From Sporobolomyces roseus (Eukaryota; Basidiomycota; Microbotryomycetes; Sporidiobolales; Sporidiobolaceae): a DNA stretch of 64,000 nt. The translations under genes were made by a program, and so were the position numbers. Below, in pieces: positions 10,247 to 22,391 of this stretch (its first letter is position 1; every line of letters begins with the position of its first letter). The notes beneath the pieces were generated by a model. The model worked only from the letters and a program-made list of their open reading frames with translations, had not been told where the DNA came from and did no database searches. The stretch covers positions 1,426,001-1,490,000 of the forward strand of contig JADILM010000008.1 of NCBI GenBank assembly GCA_016617785.1, written 5' to 3'.

Positions 10247-12410
10247 TCAGGCGAATTGAGCGGTAGGGAACCATCTACATTGACGAAACGCAATCTCGCG
10301 TCAGCTTCGATCCAATTTGAACGGAGAGAAACGAGTCGTACCGAATATCTAAACTCCTCACTCTTCCCCTCGCTCGATCACCCATCAGTAGACTCATCAA
10401 TCGTCCAACGTTACTCGATCCAGTGATGACCAGGGCATCAGATCGAGTCGAGAGTAACGTGACGTCCCTCACGAAGAGCCGAGATTGAGCTATCCGTTCT
10501 TCGAGAGGCATCGCGTTGAAAGTGTTTTCATTCTGTATATCGTTCTCACGTCCATTAGCTTTTGGACTCAGCGAGAGTAGCTCATACGAGGAGAAACGTA
10601 CGAATCCAGCAGGAACGATCGGGACTACGGGACCATCAGGTTTCTTGTCCTTGTGAGCGAGAGACCAATGTCCTCGTTGATTACCGTGCCGAGGAGAGCT
10701 CATTCCATGCCCTCCAATCCCCTTGTTTCGTAGCTGTCGTTTATCCTTCTTCGAAACGACAACTTTCGCCATCCTCTTCTTGACCAACGACAAATCCTGC
10801 ACCTCTGCTTCAACCTCGCTCGTTTCCTTCTCTGCTTCGACAGCCGTGGAGACCACTCGGAAGCGCGATGCGAGAGGATGTTTCCGGAATTGAGAAACGG
10901 CTCCTTCATCATCCGACATCAGAATCAACGTTGGTTTCCCCTCCTCCCCGTCACTTGCCCATTCCTCCGATAATCTCATCAAGTACTCGATCTGTTCTTG
11001 TGGAGTCGAGGTGATCGTAGCTGGTTCGAGGGTCGACGGAGGAGAGAGGGAAAGGATGTTGTTGATCGATTTGATAGCTGCTGCAAGGTAATTCGTGATC
11101 GTTGATTCATGGAGACCTGGTTGAGCGGTGTAGGAGGAAGAATAGGGAGATGGAGCGGAGTTGGAGGAGAGGGAATCGTTTGAGAGAAGGGTAGCTTGAG
11201 GTCCCATTCGATCTGCTTCGAGGTATTTGTCTCCGAGCCTGTGCGAAGTTTACTCTTCCCGATCAGTCAAGGCTCGAGGATAGGTCGAAAAAGAGAACGG
11301 AAACCCACCGGACGTGAACTCCGACGACTAAATCTCCTACTGCCTTTGTTTCGACCGCCTCATCCACTCTCTTACTCAATCCCAATCTCTCCTCCGCTTC
11401 CTGAACCATCCCTTCGACTTCTTCATTCAACTTCCAGACCCTCTTGACCTCATCCGCCAGTCTCTCGAAACTTTCCCCAAACACCTCTGGCAAACTTTCC
11501 CCTTCACCCAATCCTCCCAATTCCTGTCCTCCTCCTCCCTCTCGCTTCCTTTCCAACCCCTTCAGATCCTCTTGATGTAGAGTCGAGAGTTGAGTATCGT
11601 TTGAAAAGAGTTTGAGAATGGTCGAATCCAATCCATCCATATCCCTCTGAGGACCCCACACCACATGTTTCGCCTCTGTCCAGCCCGGAACCCACTCTCC
11701 TCCTTGCTCTAGACCCTTCAGATCATCCTCAGTCAATTTGACTTTGACTCTCCTCGTCGAAGGTCCCGGAGGTCGACATCGTAATGAAGGAGCACCGTTC
11801 GAAGGGAATGGGAGAGGGAGTGTTGGAGGTAAAGGGAGGAAGTACGAAGAGAAAGGACCGTAGTTCCAGGAGGTCGAATCGAGGAGTAAAGTGTAACCGA
11901 AATGAGTTGAAAGGGAAGAGAGTCGTAGCAAGAGGTTTAATTCGGATCCTTGACCATGTAAGCCTGAACTTAGAAGCTCGTCAGTGCGCAGTAAGGACAA
12001 CGGAGAGAAATAGAGGGGGAGAGCGTACCTGCGAATCGAAAGAGGAACGTCTTCCTACAGAAAGGTAACGAAGCTAGTGGGATTTCTTCCGTATCAATTC
12101 TACTCTCCTCCTCTATTTCCTCCTCCTCTTCCTCCCTCGCTTTCCCCTCAGACTTGACATCCTCAATATCGACTCTCGTCGTGAACCTCGATGATAAATT
12201 CGACTTGAAATGTCTATATAAACTTTTCGTTCCTTCTCTAAACCCCACTTCCTCCTTTTCATGCGAGGATCTGTGTCGTGCAATTCCTATCCAAGTGAGA
12301 ATTACGACGAGTACGATCCCCCATAAGATTCCTTTGAAACGACGTTTGAAGCGGGCTGAAGAATAGGTTGGAAGTGCTATTGAGGACGTTCGAGAGTGGG
12401 ATGGCGGCAT
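10247..12410 (-). CDS. Type II membrane GT23-like (alpha-1,6-)fucosyltransferase
   Basis: Four exons on the minus strand: 12410-12029, 11963-11309, 11238-10342 and 10274-10247, giving 653 residues. The N-terminus has a short cytosolic part with basic RFKRR, then one signal-anchor (ILWGIVLVVILTWIGIA) and an acidic stem, the classic Golgi glycosyltransferase layout. Catalytic motifs of the GT23/FUT8/NodZ fold are present: GVHVRLGDK (HVRxxDK type, assembled across intron 11239-11308) and FVRDVTLLSTRSDALVITGSSNVGRL (written in parts: FVRDVTLL then TGSSNVGRL). It ends SLDIRWFPTAQFA. FUT8 transfers fucose from GDP-fucose to core N-glycan; donor and acceptor here are inferred. FUT8 itself is about 575 residues, so length fits. 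The family is patchy in fungi. Confidence 0.8.
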
Positions 12411-13620
12411 GGTTTGAGAAGAAGTGTAGAGAGTGGGATAGAGGATATTCGAAGGGAAGGAGGAACTGGCTTCCTTGAGGGTTCGGTGATCACCAAAAAA
12501 AGAGGGAAGGAAAGAGTCGAGTCTAGCAGTCTTGGTACATCCTCTACAGGTTGATTCGTATATCTTGTGTTTGTGCTACCAGAGCTTGTAGAGTCGAGAA
12601 GAGGCGAAGTGAGTGAATGGAAGAAGAGAGGAAGAGAAGAAAAGGCTTCGGCGCGTTGACCCTCCGGCTTTCGGTCTATACCCACTTTACGCGTTACGAC
12701 ACCGAGAGTAGCCTGGGATGACAGAGAGTGTCGTACTCCCCAGAACGGGCGCAAGAGGAAGCAGGCAAATGCGATGAGACGGAAGAGAGATGCGGAAAAT
12801 AGTTGCGAAAGCATCAAAAAGCGTGATTACAATCGTCCACGACTCGTTCAGCAGTCCTGATCTACACCAATCGATCCCAGAAACGTCCATCACCGCTCAC
12901 TACCTCGAGAACTCTACGAACCAGACTTTTAACGAGGAAAGCCCTTTCGCAAGTCCTTCGAATGCTCATTCTGCGTCCTAGCGAGATAGTAGTCGCGTTT
13001 TAGCTCGTTCCGCCGAGTCCACTCAGTAGCTGTAGTGAGTAGAACTCCATCGATGTGCCTTGAGAGCTCGATTGTCGTCTGCTTGACGGGAGTGACGGGC
13101 GAGAAAGTGATGTCGAATCTTCTTAGGCTGTGATTGCGTAAGGAGGAGGTGATGGGGGCGTTTGCTCTGAGCCGTACTCTGATCTACTTTACTTTGTGAG
13201 TGTGAGATTCAGCAGAGGTGCGATTGGGGAAAGAGTGACGAGGGCAAGTCGAATTTGAGGGAGAAGAGGCTCAAGAAGAGCGAAGAACGGGGCAGTTGAC
13301 AGCTGGTTCGAGATAATGGCCCGGTTGTACTTCTGTCTGTCTCCTGTGGGATCGTCATCGACCTAGGTTGCGTGTAGAGCGAGATGAGATCGGGATTGAC
13401 GAATTGTCGGAAAATCGAGTGACGAGTTGGATTCTTGCGTAAGGGCGAGGCTGAGACTAGCTGCAATCAAGCTTGTGAGTTTGACCGTGTTAACGAGGGA
13501 TTGGACGAGTCATTCAAGTTGATGGTGGAGAGGTAACCTCCGACTCGACAAAAACTCCCTTTCGCTCTCTTTCTTTCCTCTCCGCCTCTCTCTCGCTCAG
13601 TCGACTCGAATTAGCTAAAT
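12411..13620. other. Intergenic, divergent promoter region
   Basis: Lies between the starts of the GT23-like gene and eIF5B. Contains TTGCGAAA at 12803-12810 and a C/T-rich tract directly before the eIF5B ATG. A minus-strand open frame at 12377-12817 looks accidental: hydrophobic and Ser-rich, with no family resemblance. Confidence 0.45.
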
Positions 13621-16600
13621 ATGCCACCCAAGAAAGTGAAAGGAGGTAAAAAGAAACCTCAAGATGATGATGCCTACTGGTAAGCGAATCTCCCTTTGCC
13701 TGAAGAAAAAGAGAGGGAGGGATCATCATACATTCGAATGAGAGCCAGTACTGACTGAACTTGACTCTCTCTATTCACATTGTTCCTTTCACCCCGATTC
13801 AATTCGGTCCTTGCCACCCTTTCCCAACTCTCCTCCACTTTTTTCGAACTCCCTTTCCCACGATCTTACAGGGAAGCGAAAGCTAAATCATCACCTGGAG
13901 CATCCGGACTCGCATCTGACAACGAAGATGAAGCACCTTCTCGTTCCTCAGCCAAGAAGGGAGGATTCGGATCCCTCGAAATGGGAGATGGAAACGACAA
14001 CGATTCAGACGATGATGGAGGATTAATGGCTCAACTCGCAAAAGCCTCGAATGGCAAGAAGGACAAGAAATCCAAGAAATCGAAAGCAGAGGTCAAAGTC
14101 GAGGAGGAGCAAGAAGAATTGGAAGAAATGTTGGAAGAGAAAGCACCTGTCGAAGCTGGGGACGATTGGATGGAAGAGGAATTCGGTGGGGGAGGCAAGA
14201 AGGGAAAGAAAGGTGGCAAGAAGGGAAAGAAACAACAAGCTGTTGTCGAGGAGGATGAGGAGAAACTTGTCGAGGCGAAAGAGGAAGTCGATTTGGCCGC
14301 TCCAAGGGGCGCAGAGAACGCTGGTGATGATTGGATGGAGGATGAGTTTGCGGATACCAAGAAGGGCAAGCAGGGCAAGAAAGGGAAGAAAGGTGGGAAA
14401 CAACAGAAGAACGACGAGGATCAAGAATTGGACGAGGTTACGAAAGCTGTCGAGGAAGTCAAAATCGAGGACACTCCTGCACCTGCACCTGCACCTGTTG
14501 CCGCTGCTGCTGAAGAGAAAGATGAGGATGAGGGAGAGGGGGAGGATGACGGTCAACCGAAACTATTGAGCAAGAAAGAGAAAGAAAGGTTGAAAAAAGA
14601 GAAGGACAAGGTGAGCTAGCACCCTCGATTCTCTACTAGACGCTCGCTGACAATTTCTCGACGATAGGCCAAGAAGAAGGCTCAAGCTGCTGCGAAGAAG
14701 GCCGCATCTGGAGGAGGAGCTGAACCCGAACCTACACCTGCCACTCCCGCTCCTGCCCCCGAAGCCGACAAGGACGGTGAAGACGAGAACGAAGCAGGAG
14801 GAGACGCTTCCGCTAAGAACAAGAAGAAGAAGAAGAAGAAGACCGGAGCTAGTGCTGAAGCGCCGAAAGAAGAGGCTGCACCTGCGAAGAAGGGCAAGGG
14901 TGGAGGAGGACAGATGGCCGCGTTGAGGGCGTTGGTCGAGGCTCAGAAGAAAGCTGCTGAGGAACAAGCGAGACGGGAACAAGAGGAACGAGAGAGGATC
15001 GAGGAGGAAGAGAGGAGGGCCGAGGAAGAGGAACGATTGAAATTGGAAGAGCGAGCTCGCAAGAAGGAGAAGGAGAAAGTGAGCACATGCAGTACTCCTA
15101 CACCCTTTGAATCGATCACCTAGCTGACTAGACGATTGAGAATAGGCCAAGAAGGAGCAACTCAAGAAGGAAGGTAAACTTCTGACACCGAAACAGAAAG
15201 CTGAACGAGCAGCTGCCGAAGCACGTCGACAAGCTCTACTCGGTAGTGGTGTCGTTATCGCCGGACTTCAGGAGGGAGGAGCTGGATCTTCCGATCAACC
15301 CAAGAAAGTTTCGTACGGTAACCGAAAACGAGGTGGTCAACAACAACAGAAGAAGGACGAAACCCCTTCTGCTCCTGTCGTCGAAGAGAAGAAGGTTGAG
15401 GAGAAACCCGCTGCTCCGATTGTCGAGAAGAAAGTTGAGAAAGTTGAGGAATCGAAGAAAGTTGAGGAGGACGAAGATGAGGATGTCAAGGATTCTTGGG
15501 ATGCTTCGAGTGCTGAAGAGGAGGACGAGAAAGAGGAGGAAGTCAAGGATAGTTGGGACGCTTCGAGTTCGGACGAGGAAGAGGAGGAAGAGGCTAAACC
15601 TGCTGCTCAAGGTGAGTTTCGTCGATCTCTCGATACTCTCGAGACTCGACACTGATCGAAAGCTTCATCCGAGTCACAGCTACGAACGGCAAATCGAACG
15701 GGAAAGCTACTCCTGCTCCCATCGCCGGCAAGAAACAACCTCCAGCAGTTCAATCCTCCGTTCCATCGAAGGGCAAGGCCGCTCCCGCCGCGAAGGGTAA
15801 AGCTGCCGCTGTCGAATCATCTTCGGAGGAGGAGGAGGACTCCGACGATGACTCTGAAGAAGATTCCGATGAAGATTCAGACTCTGATGATTCGGATGAA
15901 GAATCCGACGATGACAGTAGCGACGACGAATTGACTGCTACCGAGAAGCAAATTGCTCTGAAAAAGGCCGAGGCGAAGGAGAGGAGGTTGGCGAAGAACG
16001 CGGCAGCTTTGGAGGAGAGGAGTAAAGATAACTTGAGATCTCCTATTTGCGTTATCATGGGTCACGTCGATACTGGAAAGACCAAGTTGCTCGACAAGGT
16101 GCGTCTTAACTCTACCTCGAGGATAATAGAGGACTGATCTCATGAGAGTTTCGTTCGCACAGATTCGTCAAACCAACGTTCAAGAAGGTGAAGCTGGAGG
16201 AATCACTCAACAAATTGGAGCTACCTACTTCCCTATGGATGCTATTCGTATGAAGACTCGTGTTCTCGGAGATGTGCGCCCTGACTCTGCTTTTCTCCTT
16301 TCAATCGTTTCTCAAGCTGACCCTCCTTTTCCACTCCATTCTAGGGCGATCTACCCGAATACAAACTCCCTGGTCTCCTCGTTATCGATACTCCCGGTCA
16401 CGAGTCTTTCACCAACTTGCGAACTCGTGGTTCATCACTCTGTAACATTGCTATTCTCGTTGTCGACATCATGGTGAGCTTCTGTTTACTCCTCACCTCC
16501 CGTCCTGATACTGATTCAATTGATCCTCGTATAGCACGGTCTCGAACAACAAACTCTCGAATCGCTTCGTATGCTTCGAGACGGAAAGACTCCTTTCATT

Positions 16601-18428
16601 GTTGCTCTTAACAAGGTATGCTTCGTTTTCGAGACGCTTCCTCATCCCCACACTCACTCGCTCCCTTTTTTCTCCAGATCGATCGTCTCTACGGATGGCA
16701 AGCGATGAAAGATGGAGGATTCCAACAAACTCTCGCTCAACAAAACCGAGCAGTTCAACGAGAATTCGAGAAGCGTCTACAAGACACGATCGTAGCTTTC
16801 GCCGAACAAGGTCTCAACGCTGTCCCTTACTACGACAACAAGAATTTCGCAAAGAACGTCTCCCTCGTCCCTACATCGGCTCACACTGGAGAAGGTGTTC
16901 CCGACATGCTCATGCTTATCATCAAGCTCACTCAAGAGCGAATGGCAGAACGTTTGATGTACATCTCGACTCTCGAATGTACTGTTCTCGAAGTCAAGGT
17001 TATCGAAGGTCTCGGAACAACAATCGATGTTGTCCTTTCGAACGGTGTCCTCAACGAAGGTGACAAGATCGTAGTCTGTGGTCTCAATGGAGCTATCGTG
17101 ACTCAAGTTCGAGCACTTCTCACCCCTCAACCCATGAAAGAACTTCGTATCAAGGTGAGCTTCTCCGCTTTCTCAAGTTCGAAGCAATTGTTGCTGACTT
17201 CAGCCGAGAGCATAGGGTCAATATGTTCACCACAAGACTGTCAAGGCGTCTCTCGGTATCAAGATTGTCGCTCCCGAACTCGAAAAGGCGATCGCTGGTT
17301 CTCGACTACTCGTTTGCGGTGAGGATGACGACGAAGATGAGCTACGAGAGGAGGTCATGTCCGACTTGACGAATTTGTTGGGATCCGTCGACAAGTCTGG
17401 ACGAGGTGTCTGTGTTCAAGCTTCGACTCTTGGTTCTCTCGAAGCGTTGTTGGAGTTCTTGCGAGTGTCGAAGATTCCCGTTCGTTCTTCTCTTCATCTC
17501 TCTATCTTGACTTTTGTTCAAGCTAATTCGTTTGCCTCCCCTAGGTCTCTGGTATCAACATCGGTCCTGTGCACAAGAAGGATGTCATGCGATGTTCGGC
17601 GATGTTGGAGAAGGCGAAGGAATTGGCTGTCATTCTTTGTTTCGATGTTCCAGTCGATAAGGAAGCTGAGAAGATGGCAGAAGAAGTCGGTATTAAGATC
17701 TTCAAGGGTATGTTTCCCCTCTCAACTACTCTCATCTCATCGCCAAAACTTCGAGCTGACTCGATTCTTCGCTCGTCAATCAGCCGATATCATCTACCAT
17801 CTCTTCGATCAGTTCACCGCTTACAACGCTTCGATGGTTGCTGCGAAGAAGGCCGAGGCAGCTCCTACAGCTGTCTTCCCTTGTCGACTCAACATTATTA
17901 CCTGCTTTGCGAAGCGTGATCGTGCGTTCCTTTTCCCTTTCCCTCGCTTGTCGAGAAGCTTGACTGACCTCCGACGATCGTTGCCAGCTATCATTCTCGG
18001 TTGCGACATCATTGAAGGTTCACTTCGAGTCGGTACACCTCTCTGTGTCATCAAGACGGATCCCGAAACGAAGAAGCGAGAAGTCATCTCACTCGGCAAA
18101 ATCTCTTCACTCGAAATCAACAAGAAGACCAAGGATGTTGTCAAGAAGCACGAAGCCGGTGCGGGAGTAGCAGTAAAGATTGAACATGCTTCCCACGAGA
18201 ATGCGAAACAATTCGGACGACACTGTGAGTTCTCTTTCTCTTGTCTCAAACTACCTTTGAACGTAGCTGACTCGCTCCTACCCGATATCAGTCGACGAGA
18301 AGGACGAGGTAGTATCGATGATCTCTCGAGCATCGATCGACGCCCTGAAAGAGCATTTCCGAGCCGACGTTCCCAAAGAAGATTGGCTACTCATCAAATC
18401 CCTCAAGACGAAACTCGATATCGCTTGA
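13621..18428 (+). CDS. eIF5B: Translation initiation factor eIF5B (FUN12/IF2 family)
   Basis: Fourteen exons (first 13621-13679, last 18292-18428) sum to 3831 nt and 1276 residues, close to human eIF5B (about 1220) and longer than yeast Fun12 (about 1000). The N-terminal half is Lys/Glu-rich with two [16 protein letters not shown] repeats, a KDSWDASS pair and an Asp/Ser acidic run. The G domain is complete: GHVDTGKT (G1), [10 protein letters not shown] (G2), DTPGHE (G3), NKID (G4, cut by intron 16616-16677 between NK and ID) and SAHTGEG (G5). Domain IV starts near [11 protein letters not shown] and the protein ends LKTKLDIA. This GTPase joins 60S to the 48S complex with initiator tRNA. Many introns interrupt it. 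Confidence 0.97.
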
Positions 18429-18909
18429 TTTCTCTGCTCTCTACTACTTATACGACACTTGTCTTTTTGGATATCCTCCTCTTCTTTCGTTTTCTCTTGT
18501 TTCTCTCCTCGTTTTTGATTCACTTCGTTTTCATTTGGCAAAATTGCAATTGTACAGTTCCGCTTTCCACTCCTCTGTTTCTTCGGGTTCCATTCTCGAG
18601 TTGTTTTTCGTGAGCGAGGAGCTCGAGGAGACGGGATGAAGAGTCGAAGAAGCCGGTGTGTAAGGGAGAAGAAATCGGTGGCTATGAACAAGGGGGTGGG
18701 GTCGAGGCACGTGTGCAGAGACGGGTGACATGTATCGGTAAAGGAGAGCAAGGGCAAGGGCGAAGACATCGACAAGGCGAAGAAAGATCAAGTCTGTGCA
18801 ACGACGCGAAACTTGCTTGATTAGCTCTCACCGCCGACAATCCGTTCAAGAAGGCGTGACTCACCTCGAGAGCTCTGTACCATCTCAAACGACCTTTCCT
18901 ATCTTTCAT
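18429..18909. other. Convergent 3' region with a cut-off F-box-like C-terminus
   Basis: The left part is the T/C-rich 3' flank of eIF5B. On the minus strand 18909-18865 still encodes MKDRKGRLRWYRALE, then a GTGAGT intron (18864-18794) and a final ACT-TGA exon at 18793-18788. This is exactly the ending used by the two paralogues, so it is the severed tail of the gene that now stops at 18910. Confidence 0.65.
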
Positions 18910-20037
18910 TTATTCGAGAGTGACGAAGGTGTGAGACGTCGAAGTTTTGAGGTAAAATTGGACCGAGGGACCTTCGATGAGAGCGAGAGCGGATGGCTTG
19001 AGACGAGTAGTCGCGTAGGAAAGTGACCCAAAGAAGTGAATACCTTTGAGAAGAAGAAAGTGGATCGAGAAGGGGACTGCATCCAGAAGCTGAACTAGGC
19101 TGAAAGGTGATTTGACGCTGATGTTTCGGTGCTCGTCATCGTCGATGTTGGGGTTGATGAATAGCGCGACGAGGCGGTCGAGTTTCGGCAGCCAGTGTAG
19201 AAGGCACAGCAATCGTTCGTCCGATTGAGTGGGACTGATCGTAAAGGAAAGGTTGCGAACGTGAAAGTTGTCGAGCGTAAGCCAGAACAAAGTCGAACGA
19301 TGAAGGAGGGACTCTGACAGCCTGCACTCTGAGAGTCCGAAGGTGCCGAGGGCGCTTGCAAGCATAAGGAAGAGTTTGGTGATTTGCTCGGAATCGGGGT
19401 CAATATCGTAGACGCCGAGAGACAAACCCTCGAGGACACCTGCCCGTGAACCTTTAGGTCTTGACACACTGAAGTTGGTCAATGCGTCTGCGGGGATGAC
19501 GAGGCAGATAGCGAGATACTCCAGGTCGGGGAAGGAGAGGTAAAGGGTTTCGATAGCGGCAGGATCCAGGGTTATAGCGGCGTTCTGCAGCCCTAGGAAG
19601 CGTAGCGACTCGAGACAAGCGGCAGTATCGAAGAGTTGACGGACTAGTGAAGGTGGTGTGTGATCCGGTAAGTTGATGCAGAAGTAATCAAGATTGGTGG
19701 AGTGTCGGATAATCTTGAGTACGACGTGAATCACCTTCACAGATTCGACTGCAGAAGGAATGCTCTCATTGGCACTGAAGAGCTTGACGACGAGGGGATG
19801 GAGGTGAGGATAAGCTTCGTAGTTCGCAAGAACTTTGACGGGCGTGTCGGCGAATTTGGCATGATCGAGATTGATCTCGCCCCAGACTAGAGCTTGTCCG
19901 ATCGGCCTGAGTCTCCTACAGACGAGTGATAGTACTTTGCCTAGAGCGATAGGTCGTTTCTTGCCTCGAAGTTGAACTCCAACGAGGTGAGAAACGATTT
20001 TGTCGTAAAGATCGTCGGGAAGGGTAGTGAAGGACAT
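18910..20037 (-). CDS. F-box-like protein, family A copy 1, C-terminally truncated
   Basis: A single long coding exon of 375 residues starts MSFTTLPDDLYDKIVSHLVG, an F-box-like helix pattern (LPxDLxxxI). A conserved ALGKVLSLVCRRLRPIGQALVW block and a Leu-rich body follow. The 5' leader carries a 64-nt intron (20065-20128) also found in the 57-kb paralogue. Against the paralogues' LKKMKD the gene reads LE-stop-MKD: a TAA at 18910-18912 removes about the last 16 codons while the downstream frame and splice sites persist. F-box proteins usually recruit substrates to SCF ubiquitin ligases; substrate unknown. Confidence 0.75.
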   Translation of the reverse strand: MSFTTLPDDLYDKIVSHLVGVQLRGKKRPIALGKVLSLVCRRLRPIGQALVWGEINLDHAKFADTPVKVLANYEAYPHLHPLVVKLFSANESIPSAVESVKVIHVVLKIIRHSTNLDYFCINLPDHTPPSLVRQLFDTAACLESLRFLGLQNAAITLDPAAIETLYLSFPDLEYLAICLVIPADALTNFSVSRPKGSRAGVLEGLSLGVYDIDPDSEQITKLFLMLASALGTFGLSECRLSESLLHRSTLFWLTLDNFHVRNLSFTISPTQSDERLLCLLHWLPKLDRLVALFINPNIDDDEHRNISVKSPFSLVQLLDAVPFSIHFLLLKGIHFFGSLSYATTRLKPSALALIEGPSVQFYLKTSTSHTFVTLE

Positions 20038-20708
20038 CGCGAAGGAGTGAGGGTGATACGATAGCTATCAAGAGCTCTATTGTCAGCTGATCGCCTGTCC
20101 GTGTCGTGATGGGAGAGAAGGAACTCACAATGAAGATGAAGAATGAAACCGACAGCTTCGAGGTCGAAGGACTTGAATCGATATACTAAAGGTCGATCTT
20201 GATTCTCTGATCTTGGCAAAGTAGTCTCCTGGTGAGTTCGAGCTGAGTACGTGAAATGAAGAGGGAGAAACAGAAATTCGCTTTTTTCGTGTGGTTTCTG
20301 AATCTCCCTCTGACATTTGCTATTAGTCTTGAGGTATGCGGGCTCGCATAACACCAAGGTGCGAGCGCTAGCGCCGAGGAGCGAATCCGAGTTCTCTCAG
20401 TTCTTTCGAGTTGATTGCGACAAGTTCTCTCTCGCTGCTTCCTTTCGCTTTTGACTGGCTCGCACTGAGCGCCCATCGTCTCGCCCTGATCGTTGCCTGA
20501 GAGCAAACGAAGGGTCGACGACGAGAGGACGAACTCGCAAGTCTCTCAGCCCGGAAGCTGAGATAGAAGACAATCGCAAAGTGAAAGGTTCGCCATTCCA
20601 GCTGAGCCGTTTCCGATTGATTGTACAGAGAGAAGGAGATGGGCCAGGCTATCAACAAAAAGAGTAGGAGGGGACAATTCGACGGCGTGGGGAAGGAGAC
20701 ACAAAGTT
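20038..20708. other. 5' leader of F-box-like copy 1 and 3' flank of copy 2
   Basis: Contains the 5'-UTR intron of copy 1 (minus strand, GTGAGT donor at 20128, TGATAG acceptor at 20065). A GCGCTAGCGC palindrome lies near 20365. No other gene seen. Confidence 0.5.
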
Positions 20709-21965
20709 TCAGATCTGCGAAAGCAAAGGAAAGAGTCAGAACGAGACTCGCTCAAGGAGGATGACATCAACCCAGCTTGAAGTTAGCAAAGGTATACTGA
20801 CCTCGAAGATACGATGCCACCTCATGATGCCTCTCGAATCTTTCATTTTCTTGAGCGTGACGAGTGTCATTGACGATCCCTGACTAGAGTAACACCTGAC
20901 GACTGGACCTTGGATCTGCGCCAACGACGGGGACTTCATACGCTTGACCGGATAAGATATCGAGCCGACGAAGTGAGTTCCCTTGATAACGAGGAGATAC
21001 ATGGACGAAGGAATAGCGGAGAGCAGACGAGCGAGAGAAACGGTAGCTTTGAGGGATCTATTCCGCTGCTTCTCTTTCGTCATGAGCTTGTTGATACCGA
21101 GAGTGAGGAGGTGAGAGAAACGTGGGAGCCAAGTGACGAGATCGGCTAGGTTGTCGACGAGATCGGAGGGATAGACTTCGAACGAAACGTCCCGTAGACA
21201 AGCGTGGTCGAGAACGATCCATTGGAAGGTCATGGGAGAGAAGAATTCGGTCTGGAAGTTGGACTTGATGCTGGGGGACAGAGAGAATGATTGTCTCAAT
21301 AGGACGCAAAGGAGAGGAATGTGTTGAGGTCGAATGTTGGGGGCGTCAATGGCGAGATAATCCAAGACGGATCGAGTCGCGAACTTTGTGAGGTCCAATT
21401 CGACCATTGCAGAGAAGGAAGAAGGAATCTCAAGGGTGATAGCCAGTTGCGTCGTTTCGCCGAATCCTTTCTGTAAACGATTGATGACTTCTCGATCGAC
21501 TTTGAGAGGTGTCGACAGGAGAGCAAGCGCTGTCAATGACTTGATACGCGAGGCAATCATGAAGAGTTGTCGGATCTGGTTAGGGTGAGGTTCGGGAGAG
21601 ATCGCAATTTGAATGTCCTCGAGAGTCCGACATAATTTTGCGAGCTTGATCATGATCTTCATAGGTCCTTCGTATTGCTCTGCGGTGAGATCTACATCGT
21701 TGATGGCTTCGAGCTCTTTGACGTGTTCATGAAGATGAGGATAACGTTCGAATTCGAGCAAGACTTGAGGAGGCGAAGAAGCGAGTTTGGGAAAGTCGAC
21801 TTTGACGCAGTACCAAACGATGCGTTGTCCATGAGCTTGAAGAGATTTGCAAACCACCGAAAGAGCTTTGCCGAGCGAGATCGGAGGTCTCTTGAAGTTG
21901 ACGTCGTCGATGGTGAATAAAGCGATTTCGTGATGAATCGAGGCAGGGAGACTCGCAAAGGACAT
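20709..21965 (-). CDS. F-box-like protein, family A copy 2
   Basis: The main exon is 21965-20802, the intron 20801-20715, and the last exon 20714-20709 holds just ATC-TGA. It begins MSFASLPASIHHEI and shares SLGKALSVVCKSLQAHGQRIVW, LIRQLF-like PNQIRQLF, a TFQWIVLDH segment and the ending VTLKKMKDSRGIMRWHRIFE with its paralogues. About 407 residues, intact. The leader has a probable intron between a GTGAGT donor at 22057 and a CCTAG acceptor near 21990 with a GACTAACC branch site. Function is inferred from the F-box-like start only, which is weaker here (LPASIHHEI). Confidence 0.78.
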
Positions 21966-22391
21966 GTCGACGACAGCTGAGTGTTCTCTAGGGTTAGTCT
22001 CGTATATTCTGATCAGCTAGACTATTGTGAGAGCCGTCAACTGATCTTGAGACTCACAAAGTTGATGAAGATGATTTCGGTCGACTTCGAGCTGGGAGTG
22101 TTGAAGTGATTGCTGAGTCGACTGATCCGGATTGTACGAGTACTCAAGCTGGCTCAGAGTGGGAATCGGGTTGGAAGGGTGATGAGTAAGAGGGAGAAAG
22201 CGAATTCGCTCATCGAATTCGACGCGCTCCCTGTTCCACTTCACTCGACACCACTAGAATCACTCGAACAGCTCTCACAAGCCCTTCACGCTTCACCTGC
22301 TCCGCGTAACAGTCCTTGAAACGATTCACTCGCCTCCACTCGTCCGAAACAGATCAAACCTCCTTTCTCGATCCATCAACCTTTCACAGCT
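21966..22391. other. Intergenic, divergent
   Basis: Shared upstream region of F-box-like copy 2 and the MFS gene; includes the likely leader intron of copy 2 (about 21990-22057). Nothing else recognised. Confidence 0.4.

Noticed and set aside
10140..10341. Continuation of the GT23-like frame through 10275-10341
   Set aside because: The unspliced reading loses the conserved SLDxxWFPT ending, which splicing at 10341/10275 restores.
12377..12817. Minus-strand frame of about 146 codons upstream of the GT23-like gene
   Set aside because: Overlaps the GT23 start, has no family resemblance and lies in a promoter region.
14023..15165. Long antisense open frames opposite the eIF5B N-terminus
   Set aside because: They are shadows of Lys/Glu-rich low-complexity coding sequence; the antisense reads as Leu/Ser/Phe repeats without domains.
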